From Umezawaea sp049997955 (GTDB lineage: Bacteria > Actinomycetota > Actinomycetes > Mycobacteriales > Pseudonocardiaceae), in NCBI GenBank assembly GCA_049997955.1, contig JAEBDY010000006.1:434001-498000 (forward strand): a stretch of DNA of 64,000 nucleotides, read 5' to 3'. Shown here in pieces: positions 43,504 to 51,136 of the stretch. Both the position numbers and the translations under genes were made by a program. The notes under the pieces were generated by a model. It was not told the DNA's origin. It saw nothing but the letters and a program-made list of their open reading frames with translations, and did not search any database. Every line of letters starts with the position of its first letter. The stretch's first letter is position 1.

Positions 43504-43516
43504 TTAGCGACGCTAA
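43504..43516 (-). promoter_or_regulatory. Palindrome directly before the amidohydrolase start
   Basis: TTAGCG (43504-43509), A, CGCTAA (43511-43516). It begins 2 bp before the start codon on the minus strand, where a ribosome site would be expected but is not seen. An operator or leaderless arrangement is possible. Confidence 0.4.
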
Positions 43517-43530
43517 CGGTATTCGGGTTC

Positions 43531-44412
43531 CTACGCCAACGGACGAACGCCCCACCGCGCCGCCCACGCCTCGCCGGGCGCCAGCACGATCAGGTCCACG
43601 CCGGAGTTCAACGCGTCCGGCGGGCACGTCATCGGCTCGATCGCCACGGCCCGACCACGGCCGGGGAACGAGTCCGGCGTGTACACCTGCACCCACTTGA
43701 AGTCCGGGTCCGCCCACAGGTCCACGGCGTGCCGAGGCCCGCGCAGCTCGTGGTGCACCAGCCCGTCCGGCCCCGGCTCGCACCCGCCGAACGGCGTGTC
43801 CAGGTGGGCGCCCTTGACCGGCTTCGCGGTCCGGAAGTCGAACTCCGTGCCCCCGACGGGCCGCGGAGCCCCGCTGGGCACCATCTTCTCCGGGTCGAGC
43901 GGCACCACGGTCGTCGCGGCCAGCCGCAGCGTGCAGTCGTCCGTCTCCGACGCCCCCGCCCGCGGGTACGGGTGCGTCCCCACGCCGAACGGCGTCGACC
44001 GGTCACCCACGTTGTGCACGCCGTGCGCCACCGTGAGGCCGTTCTCGTCCAGCGCGTAGCTCGTCGTCACGTGCAGCGGCACCGGCCACCCGGCCTGCGC
44101 CGGGATCGTCGTCTCCAGCGACACCAGCGACCCGGTGTGCTCCAGGACGTCCCACTCGACGTGCCGCACCAGCCCGTGGATCGCGTTGCCGCGCGCGGGC
44201 TCCGTGATCTCCAGGTGCTGGACCTCGTCGTCGAGCCGCCACGTGCCGCCCGTCGTCCGGTTCGGCCACGGGATGAGCACCGCGCCGGTGCCCATCGGGG
44301 GCTGGTCGTCGTAGGTCTCGACGTACGGCACCCCGTCAACCTCGAACGCCCGAAGGCCCGCACCGGTACTCGCGATCACGGCTCGCATGGCGCCGTAGGA
44401 GATCTCCAACAT
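43531..44412 (-). CDS. Aldose 1-epimerase family protein
   Basis: 293 aa, stop only 29 bp upstream of the amidohydrolase start, so co-transcription is possible. Galactose-mutarotase fold marks: VLIPWPNRTTGGTW (substrate arginine), NAIHGLVRHVEWDV, TPFGVGTHPYPR (catalytic histidine), VQVYTPDSFPGRGRAVAIEP with the acidic base, and the end region GEAWAARWGV. It would interconvert anomers of an aldose such as galactose or glucose. No galK/T genes adjoin. Confidence 0.92.
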   Translation of the reverse strand: MLEISYGAMRAVIASTGAGLRAFEVDGVPYVETYDDQPPMGTGAVLIPWPNRTTGGTWRLDDEVQHLEITEPARGNAIHGLVRHVEWDVLEHTGSLVSLETTIPAQAGWPVPLHVTTSYALDENGLTVAHGVHNVGDRSTPFGVGTHPYPRAGASETDDCTLRLAATTVVPLDPEKMVPSGAPRPVGGTEFDFRTAKPVKGAHLDTPFGGCEPGPDGLVHHELRGPRHAVDLWADPDFKWVQVYTPDSFPGRGRAVAIEPMTCPPDALNSGVDLIVLAPGEAWAARWGVRPLA

Positions 44413-44465
44413 GGGCGAAGCCTAATGGGACGGCGGCTCCACGGGTGGCCGAGGAGGACGCGCGG

Positions 44466-44524
44466 GCGCCCGCGCCGTCGAGTCGGCCCTGAACGTGTCA
44501 GCGGCGACTCGACGGCGCGGGCGC
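44466..44524 (-). terminator. 20-bp perfect hairpin after the APC permease
   Basis: Arms 44466-44485 and 44505-44524 are perfect complements with a 19-nt loop. It begins 19 nt after the permease stop on the minus strand and separates it from the mutarotase gene. Confidence 0.85.
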
Positions 44525-44542
44525 TCCCCGTGTCGTGCGGTG

Positions 44543-45928
44543 CTACTTCGCCAGCTTCTCCGGGTCGAACTGGTCGACCTTGCCGTGCGCGAAGTAGTTG
44601 ATCAGCCACAGCACCACGCCCGCGCCGAGCAGGTACAGCGCGATCCGGTAGTCCGCCCACGGCCGCCCGGACAGCGGGCTGGCCAGGAACGCGCACGTGA
44701 GGGCGCCCAGGACCGGCACGATCGTCGGCGCGCGGAAGTGCTTGTGGTCCGCCTCCTCCTTGCGCAGCACCAGGACGGCGACGTTCACGATGGTGAACAC
44801 GATCAGCAGCAGCAACGACGTCGTGCCGCCGAGCGCCGCGATGTCCAGGAACGACACGAGGATGATCGCGATGCCGCTGGTGAAGATGATCGAGATCCAC
44901 GGCGTCCGCCGGAACGGGTGCACCGCGGCGAAGAACTGCGGGATGATCCGCTCGTTCGACATGCCGTAGATCAGCCTGCTCGCCATGAGCATGTTGATCA
45001 GGGCCGAGTTGATGACCGCGAACAGGCCGATGAGCGAGAAGAGCCACAGCGGGAAGCCGGGCGCCCCCACCTTCACGACCTCCAGCAGCGCGCCGCTGCC
45101 CGCCTTCGCCAGCTTGTCGGCCGGGATCAGCAGCGACGACGTGATCGCCACGAGCACGTAGATCACGGCCGCGACGCCCATGCCCAGCAGCATCGCGCGG
45201 GGGAAGATCCGCACCGGTTCGCGGCACTCCTCCGCCATGTTCACCGAGTCCTCGAACCCGACCATCGCGAAGAACGCCAGCGCGGTCGCCGACGTGATCG
45301 CCAGGATCGTGCCCTGGCCGGGCGCCGGGTCGACCTGCGTCAGGCGGCTCGGGTCGCCGTCGCCCTGCACGACCGCCCAGATGCCGATCCCGATGATGAT
45401 CACCAGGCCGGACAGCTCGATGCAGGTCAGCACGACGTTCGCCTTGACCGACTCCGACACGCCCCGGAAGTTGACCGCGGCCAGCCCGATGATGAACAGG
45501 ATCGCCACCAGCGTCGCGGGCACCGCGATCGAGTCGGAGAAGAACTCGCGCAGCACGGCCTGGAGGTAGGTCCTGCCGAACGCGAGCGCGGCGGAGGCCG
45601 CGGACGTGATGCCCGAGCTCATCACCGCGAACGCGACCATGAACGTCAGGAACTGGATCTTGAAGGCGCGGTTCGTGTACAGCGCCGCGCCCGCCGCCTT
45701 CGGGTACTTGCCGACGAGTTCGAGGTAGCTGAACGCCGTCAGGAAGGCGACGACGAAAGCGAGGAGGAAGGGCAGCCAGAGAGCGCCGCCGATCTTGCCC
45801 GCCACGTTTCCCGTGAGGGCGTAGATGCCAGTGCCGAGGATGTCCCCGATCACGAAGAACAGCAGGAGCTTGGGCCCGATGGCCCGCTTCAGTTCCGGTT
45901 GCGCCGGTGCGCTCGTCGCGTCCGCCAT
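44543..45928 (-). CDS. APC-superfamily amino acid permease
   Basis: 461 aa from ATG 45928 (MADATSAPAQPELKRAIG); a longer in-frame version to 46108 has unlikely Gly/Thr/Cys-rich sequence. About twelve membrane helices: LLFFVIGDILGTGIYALTG (first helix with the GTGIY motif of APC substrate sites), VGFEDSVNMAEECREPVRIF (the conserved GFE motif), INSALINMLMASRLIYGMS. It imports a neutral or cationic amino acid by proton symport; specificity cannot be read. Confidence 0.9.
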   Translation of the reverse strand: MADATSAPAQPELKRAIGPKLLLFFVIGDILGTGIYALTGNVAGKIGGALWLPFLLAFVVAFLTAFSYLELVGKYPKAAGAALYTNRAFKIQFLTFMVAFAVMSSGITSAASAALAFGRTYLQAVLREFFSDSIAVPATLVAILFIIGLAAVNFRGVSESVKANVVLTCIELSGLVIIIGIGIWAVVQGDGDPSRLTQVDPAPGQGTILAITSATALAFFAMVGFEDSVNMAEECREPVRIFPRAMLLGMGVAAVIYVLVAITSSLLIPADKLAKAGSGALLEVVKVGAPGFPLWLFSLIGLFAVINSALINMLMASRLIYGMSNERIIPQFFAAVHPFRRTPWISIIFTSGIAIILVSFLDIAALGGTTSLLLLIVFTIVNVAVLVLRKEEADHKHFRAPTIVPVLGALTCAFLASPLSGRPWADYRIALYLLGAGVVLWLINYFAHGKVDQFDPEKLAK

Positions 45929-46494
45929 GGTCCGGGAGTGTGCCCGATCACATGAACACCCGGTAGTCGGCTCGGTACCGGTTGGGCAACCCTTGAGGTT
46001 GTTCAGTCCTTCGCGCACGCCGTCCGACTCCACGGGCGTTCCGGTCGTCCCACGGCCCATCCCGACCCGGCACGCACCGTTTACCTGATCGTGGAATGGT
46101 CGGACCATTGGTCCACGGTTAAGCTGAATTGCATGGGAAAAACCTCCTCACCCTTTCCCGCGTTTCCGACGACTCCCATGGCGCTGCGGAATTCGCATGG
46201 GGAACCGGGTATCAGCGGGGTCGCACCGAGATCTCCGGCAACAAGGTCTACTGCTGGATCGCGGAATTCACGTCAATGACGCGGGAAAGGTGCGCGATTT
46301 CGACCGGACGCCGCCTCCGACGCAGGTCGAACCCTTGACGGGCCCCGGCGGTCGCAGCAAAGAGGACCGCTCCGGCTGAATGGTCCACACCGCCTCGACG
46401 AGTGACAGGCGCATCGACTTCGTCGAGCACGCATTAATCGCGAGATGGTGGCGTGCTCGCACAGCTAATCGTGGAACCACTGCCGCGCGCCTTC
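45929..46494. other. 566-bp region upstream of the APC permease
   Basis: No convincing gene. It has a lower G+C part (46080-46270) where short plus-strand frames lack coding bias. It contains TGGTCGGACCA (46098-46108), which fits the GntR/FadR consensus TGGTN3ACCA, overlapped by GGACCA-T-TGGTCC (46103-46115). The site is about 170 bp upstream of the permease start and may control it. No GntR gene is present in the window. Confidence 0.45.
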
Positions 46495-46836
46495 ATGGCG
46501 ACGACAGCGCGAACCATCCGGAGATCACTCGGGCAGCACCAGCCGAGTCCGGATCACCTTTCCGATCACCCGCCGGTCCACGGCACCAGAACCAGGACGG
46601 TCCCCCGCTTGCCTTCTCCTCCACCGCCTGGCCCGTTTTCCTCCGGTCCGCCGAGCGCCGACCACGTGGTCCTGGAACTCGACCACGAAGCCGCGGGCAG
46701 GCTGGCGGGCGCGCTGCTGTCCGGCGAGCCGTGCGCGGTCCTGGTGAGCGGCCTCGTGCTGTCCACCTGGTCCGACGGGTTCGGTGCCCGGCTCACCCTT
46801 CGTGCCCGGTCGGGTGGTGCGCGGGACTACCCGTAG
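46495..46836 (+). CDS. Possible small protein, unknown
   Basis: 114 codons from ATG 46495. The first half is Pro/Ser/Arg-rich and weak, but the second half (DHVVLELDHEAAGRLAGALL then SGLVLSTWSDGFGARLTLRA) reads as an ordinary soluble domain with strongly G/C-ending codons. It overlaps the 3' end of the minus-strand MFS gene by 44 bp. The start is uncertain. Gene status is a judgement from codon bias only. Confidence 0.35.
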   Translation: MATTARTIRRSLGQHQPSPDHLSDHPPVHGTRTRTVPRLPSPPPPGPFSSGPPSADHVVLELDHEAAGRLAGALLSGEPCAVLVSGLVLSTWSDGFGARLTLRARSGGARDYP

Positions 46837-48100
46837 ACGACGGGTTCGGTGCGCTCTCGGGCGTGAACCGGTAGCGCCACACGGTGGGCAGGGCGAGCAC
46901 GGCGAGGATCGTGAACACCACGACCAGCACCCCGCCACCGGCCACGGCGGCTCCCGGTCCGGCGATGGCGCCGGTGGTGCCGTGCAGCAGGTCGGCCAGC
47001 CTGGGGCCGCCCGCGACGACGACGATGAAGACACCCTGCATGCGGCCGCGCATCTCGTCCGTGGCGGCGTTCTGCAGGATCGCGCCGCGGAACACCATGC
47101 TCACCATGTCGGCCGCACCCGCCAGCGCCAGGAACACCACGGCGAGCCACAGCGACTTCGACAGGCCGAAGCCGACGATGGCCACGCCCCAGGCGATGAC
47201 GGAGATGGCGACGCCCGCGCCGTGCCGGTTCAGCCGGGTCAGCCACCCCGACAGGAGGCCGCACACCACGGCGCCCAGCGGCACGGCGGCGAACAGCCAA
47301 CCGAGCGCAAGCCCTCCGCCGGGCGGATCGCCGAAGGTGTTCTCGGCCATTTCCGGGAAGAGGGCGCGCGGCATGCCGAACACCATCGCGATGATGTCGA
47401 GCAGGAACGACGCCAGCAGCAGCTTCTGCATCCCGAGGTAGCGGAAGCCCTCCAGGACGTCGCGGACGCCCGCCCGGCGCGACGTGCCGCTGAGCGGCGG
47501 CATCGAGGGGAGCTTCCAGACCGCGTAGATGGTCACGGTGAGGAAGACGGCGTCGACCAGGTAGAGCGTGGACAGGCCGATCACGGGCATCAGCGCGCCC
47601 GCGAACATCGGGCCGAGCACGGCGCCGAAGGTCATGACGGTGCTGTTCAGGGCCACGGCGGAGGCCATCAGCTCACTGGGGACCAGCCTGGCGACGACGG
47701 CGCTGCGGGCGGGGGCGTTCAGGGCGAAGAAGACCTGCTGGAGGGCGAGCAGGGCGATGATCAGCCACACGGACTCGACCCGGAACGCGGCTTGCAGCCA
47801 CAGCAGGACGGACGTGACGGCGATGCCCGCGTTGGTGACTACGAGGAGCTTGCGGCGGTCCACGGCGTCGGCGACCGCGCCGCCGTACAGGCCGAAGACC
47901 AGCAGCGGGACGAGTGCGACGGCGGCGGCGACGCCCACCCAGCCGGAGGAGCCGGTGAGGTCGTAGACCTGCTTGGGCACGGCCACGGCGGTGAGCTGGC
48001 TGCCCACGGCGGTGATGATCGTCGAGACCCACAACCGGCGGTAGGCGACGATCTTCAGTGGTCTGGTGTCGATGGCGACCTTGCGCAGCAGTCCGCTCAC
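46793..48100 (-). CDS. MFS exporter (EntS/multidrug type)
   Basis: 435 aa from GTG 48100. Twelve membrane helices; helix 2-3 loop YGGAVADAVDRRKLLV is the MFS motif A (GxxaDrxgrr-like), LNAPARSAVVARLVPSELMA matches the MFS_3 family, and FGAVLGPMFAGAL is motif C-like, a mark of exporters. The EntS/MFS_3 family exports siderophores or drugs. The start codon lies inside an 18-bp inverted repeat (48093-48138), which suggests repressor or structural control. It follows pdxH by 53 bp on the same strand. Confidence 0.9.
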   Translation of the reverse strand: MSGLLRKVAIDTRPLKIVAYRRLWVSTIITAVGSQLTAVAVPKQVYDLTGSSGWVGVAAAVALVPLLVFGLYGGAVADAVDRRKLLVVTNAGIAVTSVLLWLQAAFRVESVWLIIALLALQQVFFALNAPARSAVVARLVPSELMASAVALNSTVMTFGAVLGPMFAGALMPVIGLSTLYLVDAVFLTVTIYAVWKLPSMPPLSGTSRRAGVRDVLEGFRYLGMQKLLLASFLLDIIAMVFGMPRALFPEMAENTFGDPPGGGLALGWLFAAVPLGAVVCGLLSGWLTRLNRHGAGVAISVIAWGVAIVGFGLSKSLWLAVVFLALAGAADMVSMVFRGAILQNAATDEMRGRMQGVFIVVVAGGPRLADLLHGTTGAIAGPGAAVAGGGVLVVVFTILAVLALPTVWRYRFTPESAPNPSSTGSPAHHPTGHEG

Positions 48101-48138
48101 GACTCGTTAGCTTACGACAACTAACGAGTCGTGAGCGG
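48093..48138 (-). promoter_or_regulatory. 18-bp perfect inverted repeat over the MFS start codon
   Basis: CCGCTCACGACTCGTTAG (48093-48110) and its exact complement (48121-48138) with a 10-nt centre. The MFS start GTG (48100-48098) sits in the first arm. In mRNA the hairpin would hide the start; in DNA it is a long operator-like palindrome. It could also terminate pdxH transcription. Confidence 0.75.
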
Positions 48139-48153
48139 CGCAGGTCACCGACG

Positions 48154-48807
48154 TCACGGAGCTATGCGCTGCAAGTCCCAGCCGTCGCGCCCGAGGCGGA
48201 AGCGGAGCCGGTCGTGCATGCGGTCACGACGGCCCTGCCAGAACTCGACCTCTTCCGGCCGGATGCGCCAGCCGCCCCAGTGCGGGGGCACCGGTACCCG
48301 ATCGGAGTCGGCGAACTGCCGCTCGATCTTGTGCAGCGCGCTCTCCAAAGTGGAGCGACCCGACACGACGCGCGACTGCGGCGACGCCCAAGCGCCCATC
48401 TGAGAACCGCGCGGGCGGCTGTTCCAGTACTCGGCGGTCTCCACCGGGCCGACCTTCTCGACGGTCCCGCGCACGTGCGCCTGGCGCTGCATGGCGAACC
48501 ACGGGAACGTCGCGGAGGCGTAGCGGGTCGCCATCAGGTCGTGGCTCTTGGAGGAGGTGTAGTTGGTGAAGAAGACCAGTCCGCGGACGTCGAGTCCCTT
48601 GGCCAGCACGGTCCGGGACGACGGGCGCCCCTCCGTGTCCGCCGTGGCGAGCACCATCGCGTTGGGCTCGGACAGACCGGCGCCGGTCGCCTGGTCCAAC
48701 CACAGCTGCAACTGCTCGTGCCACGTGGCGGCGAGATCGTCTTCCGTCAGCGAGCCCTGTTCGTACGACACGCGCATCGACGGCAGTGCGATATTCGTCT
48801 CCGACAT
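48154..48807 (-). CDS. pdxH: Pyridoxamine 5'-phosphate oxidase
   Basis: 217 aa from ATG 48807, with GGGAGG at 8 nt. FMN-binding and catalytic segments: NAMVLATADTEGRPSSRTVL, LDVRGLVFFTNYTSSKSHDL, FPWFAMQRQAHVRGTVEKV, the SRPRGSQMGAWASPQSRVV active-site block and a C-terminal RRDRMHDRLRFRLGRDGW. It oxidises pyridoxamine or pyridoxine 5'-phosphate to PLP with FMN. pdxH near gltA, citA and serC (a PLP enzyme) recalls the actinobacterial gene grouping. Confidence 0.95.
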   Translation of the reverse strand: MSETNIALPSMRVSYEQGSLTEDDLAATWHEQLQLWLDQATGAGLSEPNAMVLATADTEGRPSSRTVLAKGLDVRGLVFFTNYTSSKSHDLMATRYASATFPWFAMQRQAHVRGTVEKVGPVETAEYWNSRPRGSQMGAWASPQSRVVSGRSTLESALHKIERQFADSDRVPVPPHWGGWRIRPEEVEFWQGRRDRMHDRLRFRLGRDGWDLQRIAP

Positions 48808-48974
48808 CGGCGGAACCTCCCTGGGAGAGCAGGCACTCGTGGCACCCCGTGGGTGGGGACCGTACGGGTTCCGGGGCCCGTGCGAAACCGCCTGGCTGGT
48901 GATCCGTCCCACCCGGATGGTCACTGTCCGTGTGATCAATTCTTCTGAATCGGGAACGGGATCGAGTCAGATGA

Positions 48975-49733
48975 TCAGGTGACACGGGAACGCCATCCAG
49001 GGTGAACATCGAGTGCCGCGTCGAGCCACGCTTGAGCGGTCACCGCGTCGCCCGCGAGCGACGTCGCGAGGCTGCCGCCACGCGCCAGTGGGATGAGTGA
49101 CCACCAATCGTGTGAAAGCGGTTCGACCGGATCTTCGCCCCAGCACAGGACTTCCGTCCCCAGCACCCGCCGCCCGGCGAGGTGCGCGGCGCTGCCGTCC
49201 AGTTCCGGCACGCCGATCCGCAGCGACTGGTGCAGTAGCGGACCGCCGTCGCGGCGCACTCGCACCGTGCTCGTCAGCGATCCCGGCCGTTCACCCGCTC
49301 TTCCGAGCACCAACACCTCGCGCGTGCGCAGGAGTGCGCTCGCGGCCAGCTCGACGATCAACTCCGCCTCGTGGCGAGCACGCGCTGTGACGACCGTCGG
49401 TTCCGGGACGAACTGCGCGCTGGCGTTCGAGCCGACCTCGATCCGCACGCGAGCGCGGCTCCCCCCTGGGAGGTGGCCGGGGAGCGCCAGCGTCGCCGCG
49501 ACACCCCGCAGGACGAGGTGCGCGCCCTCGCCGACCTCCACGGTGAGTTCGAGGTCGTCACCGCCGAGCGGCGCGGTCACCGAGCTGACGAGGTGCACCA
49601 GCGCGGGCTCGTTCGCGGACCGCACCCGGCTCCGGTGCGGCACCAGCGTGATGGGTGCCATCGAGCGCAGGTCGCGGACGACGTTGCGGCCGTCCGCGTC
49701 CCGTTCCACGACCAGCCGAGCCCGTGCCCTCAC
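48975..49733 (-). CDS. ureD: Urease accessory protein UreD
   Basis: 252 aa from GTG 49733, last gene of the urease operon. UreD (UreH) family marks: ARLVVERDADGRNVVRDLRS, LVHLVSSVTAPLGGDDLELT, and SAQFVPEPTVVTARARHEAE. It scaffolds UreF and UreG on apo-urease during nickel insertion. The family is poorly conserved, so position in ureABCFGD is part of the evidence. It follows ureG by 31 bp. Confidence 0.88.
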   Translation of the reverse strand: MRARARLVVERDADGRNVVRDLRSMAPITLVPHRSRVRSANEPALVHLVSSVTAPLGGDDLELTVEVGEGAHLVLRGVAATLALPGHLPGGSRARVRIEVGSNASAQFVPEPTVVTARARHEAELIVELAASALLRTREVLVLGRAGERPGSLTSTVRVRRDGGPLLHQSLRIGVPELDGSAAHLAGRRVLGTEVLCWGEDPVEPLSHDWWSLIPLARGGSLATSLAGDAVTAQAWLDAALDVHPGWRSRVT

Positions 49734-49764
49734 CGCGCCACCCCGGCACGTCCGCCGCCGTCGG

Positions 49765-50466
49765 TCAACCGGCCGCCACCACCGTGCAGTCGTGGAGCTG
49801 GGTCCGCACCCAGCTCGCCACGTCCGGCGCGTTCGGCGTCGCGACCAGGGACTGGCTGATCACCGGCAGGTCGCCGCGCATGCGGTGGGCGTCGGCCGCC
49901 ATCACGACCAGGTCGGCGCCCACCAGCGGCGCGAGGTCGATCTTGTTGATGACCAGCAGGTCGGCCGTGGTGACGCCGGGTCCGCCCTTGCGCGGCACCT
50001 TGTCGCCGCCCGCCACGTCGACCACGAAGATCTGCCGGTCGACCAGGCCGCGGCTGAACACGGCGGTCAGGTTGTCGCCGCCGCTTTCGATGATCACCAG
50101 CTCCAGACCGGGGATCCGCTCCTCCAGCAGCTCGACCGCGTCGAGGTTCGCGGTGATGTCGTCGCGGATCGCGGTGTGCGGGCAGCAGCCCGTCTGCACG
50201 GCCTCGATCCGGTCGACGGCCAGGACACCCGCCTTGCGCAGGAAGTCCGCGTCCTCCGTGGTGTAGATGTCGTTCGTCACCACCGCGAGGTTCACGGTGT
50301 CGCCCAGCGCCCGGCACAGCGCGGCCGTGAGCGCGGTCTTGCCGCTGCCCACCGGTCCGCCGATGCCGATCCGCACCGCGCGCCCCATCGGCGCGTGGTG
50401 GTGGTGCGGGTCGTGCCCCGCGTCGGTGGGGTCGAAGTTGACCGGGTGCTCGTGGTCAGCTGACAA
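49765..50466 (-). CDS. ureG: Urease accessory GTPase UreG with His-rich N-terminus
   Basis: 233 aa from TTG 50466, with AGAGG about 9 nt upstream and an 11-bp overlap of ureF. P-loop GIGGPVGSGKT, then NDIYTTEDADFLRKAGVL, the metal-binding CPH motif in QTGCCPHTAIRDD, ESGGDNLTAVFS and VVDVAGGDKVPRKGGPG, INKIDLAPLVG (G4). The first 25 residues hold seven histidines (HEHPVNFDPTDAGHDPHHHH), a likely nickel store. It supplies GTP hydrolysis for nickel delivery. There is no ureE in the operon. Confidence 0.93.
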   Translation of the reverse strand: MSADHEHPVNFDPTDAGHDPHHHHAPMGRAVRIGIGGPVGSGKTALTAALCRALGDTVNLAVVTNDIYTTEDADFLRKAGVLAVDRIEAVQTGCCPHTAIRDDITANLDAVELLEERIPGLELVIIESGGDNLTAVFSRGLVDRQIFVVDVAGGDKVPRKGGPGVTTADLLVINKIDLAPLVGADLVVMAADAHRMRGDLPVISQSLVATPNAPDVASWVRTQLHDCTVVAAG

Positions 50467-51136
50467 AGAGACGCACCTCTTCTCGGTGATGCCGGTCGTG
50501 CGCCTCGGCCAGCAGGTCGAGGCCGGGCGCGCCGGGCGCGGGCAGGTCCCGCGGATCGTGGTCGGCCGTTCTCGCCGCCGTGGCGGCGACTTCGCGCATC
50601 TCGGTGGCCAGCCGCGCGAGGACCGCGTTGACCCCGAAGGGGTCAAGGCCGAGCAGCCGGATCGCCGCGCTCGCCGGGCCGCTGACCGCGAGGTAGCAGA
50701 CCGACAGCGCCGCGTCGCGGGGTTCGCCGCCCGCCAGCGCGGTCAGCGCGCCGAGGACGACCGGGTGGTGCGGGCGCGGGGTGTCGTGGAGCAGCCGGTC
50801 GAGCACGGGCGACGGCCAGGCGCGCTGCCCGGCCCGTGCGGTGCCCCTGCCCTGCGCCCGCGACGCCTTCCGCTGCGCGGGCGAGGGGGTGCGAGCGTCC
50901 AGCTCGGCGTCGAGTTCGAGCCAGTGGCCCTTCCCGCGCTGGACGGCGCTCGCGGCGGCGGCCGCGAACACGGCGGCCAGCTCGCCCGCCGTGCGCAGCC
51001 TGCCGACGAGGAACGAGGCCAGGTCGACCTCGCCCGTCACGAGCTTGCGCGCGGCGGCCTCCTCCAGGCCGCCCGAGTGCACGTGCCCGCCGCCGGGGAA
51101 CCGCGAGTCCGCCAGCAGCAGTCCGGAGACGTCCAT
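50456..51136 (-). CDS. ureF: Urease accessory protein UreF
   Basis: 226 aa, start overlapping the ureC stop. UreF marks: LLADSRFPGGGHVHSGGLEE at the N-terminus, then helical sequence and HPVVLGALTALAGGEPRDAA, VNAVLARLATEMREVAATAA. It is the GAP-like gatekeeper between UreG and UreD on apo-urease. The Arg/Gln-rich insertion near residues 85-105 is longer than in many homologues. Confidence 0.92.
   Translation of the reverse strand: MDVSGLLLADSRFPGGGHVHSGGLEEAAARKLVTGEVDLASFLVGRLRTAGELAAVFAAAAASAVQRGKGHWLELDAELDARTPSPAQRKASRAQGRGTARAGQRAWPSPVLDRLLHDTPRPHHPVVLGALTALAGGEPRDAALSVCYLAVSGPASAAIRLLGLDPFGVNAVLARLATEMREVAATAARTADHDPRDLPAPGAPGLDLLAEAHDRHHREEVRLFVS

Noticed and set aside
46129..46338. 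69-codon plus-strand frame in the region upstream of the permease
   Set aside because: Lower G+C, mixed third positions and no similarity that I recognise; kept only as part of the gene-free entry.
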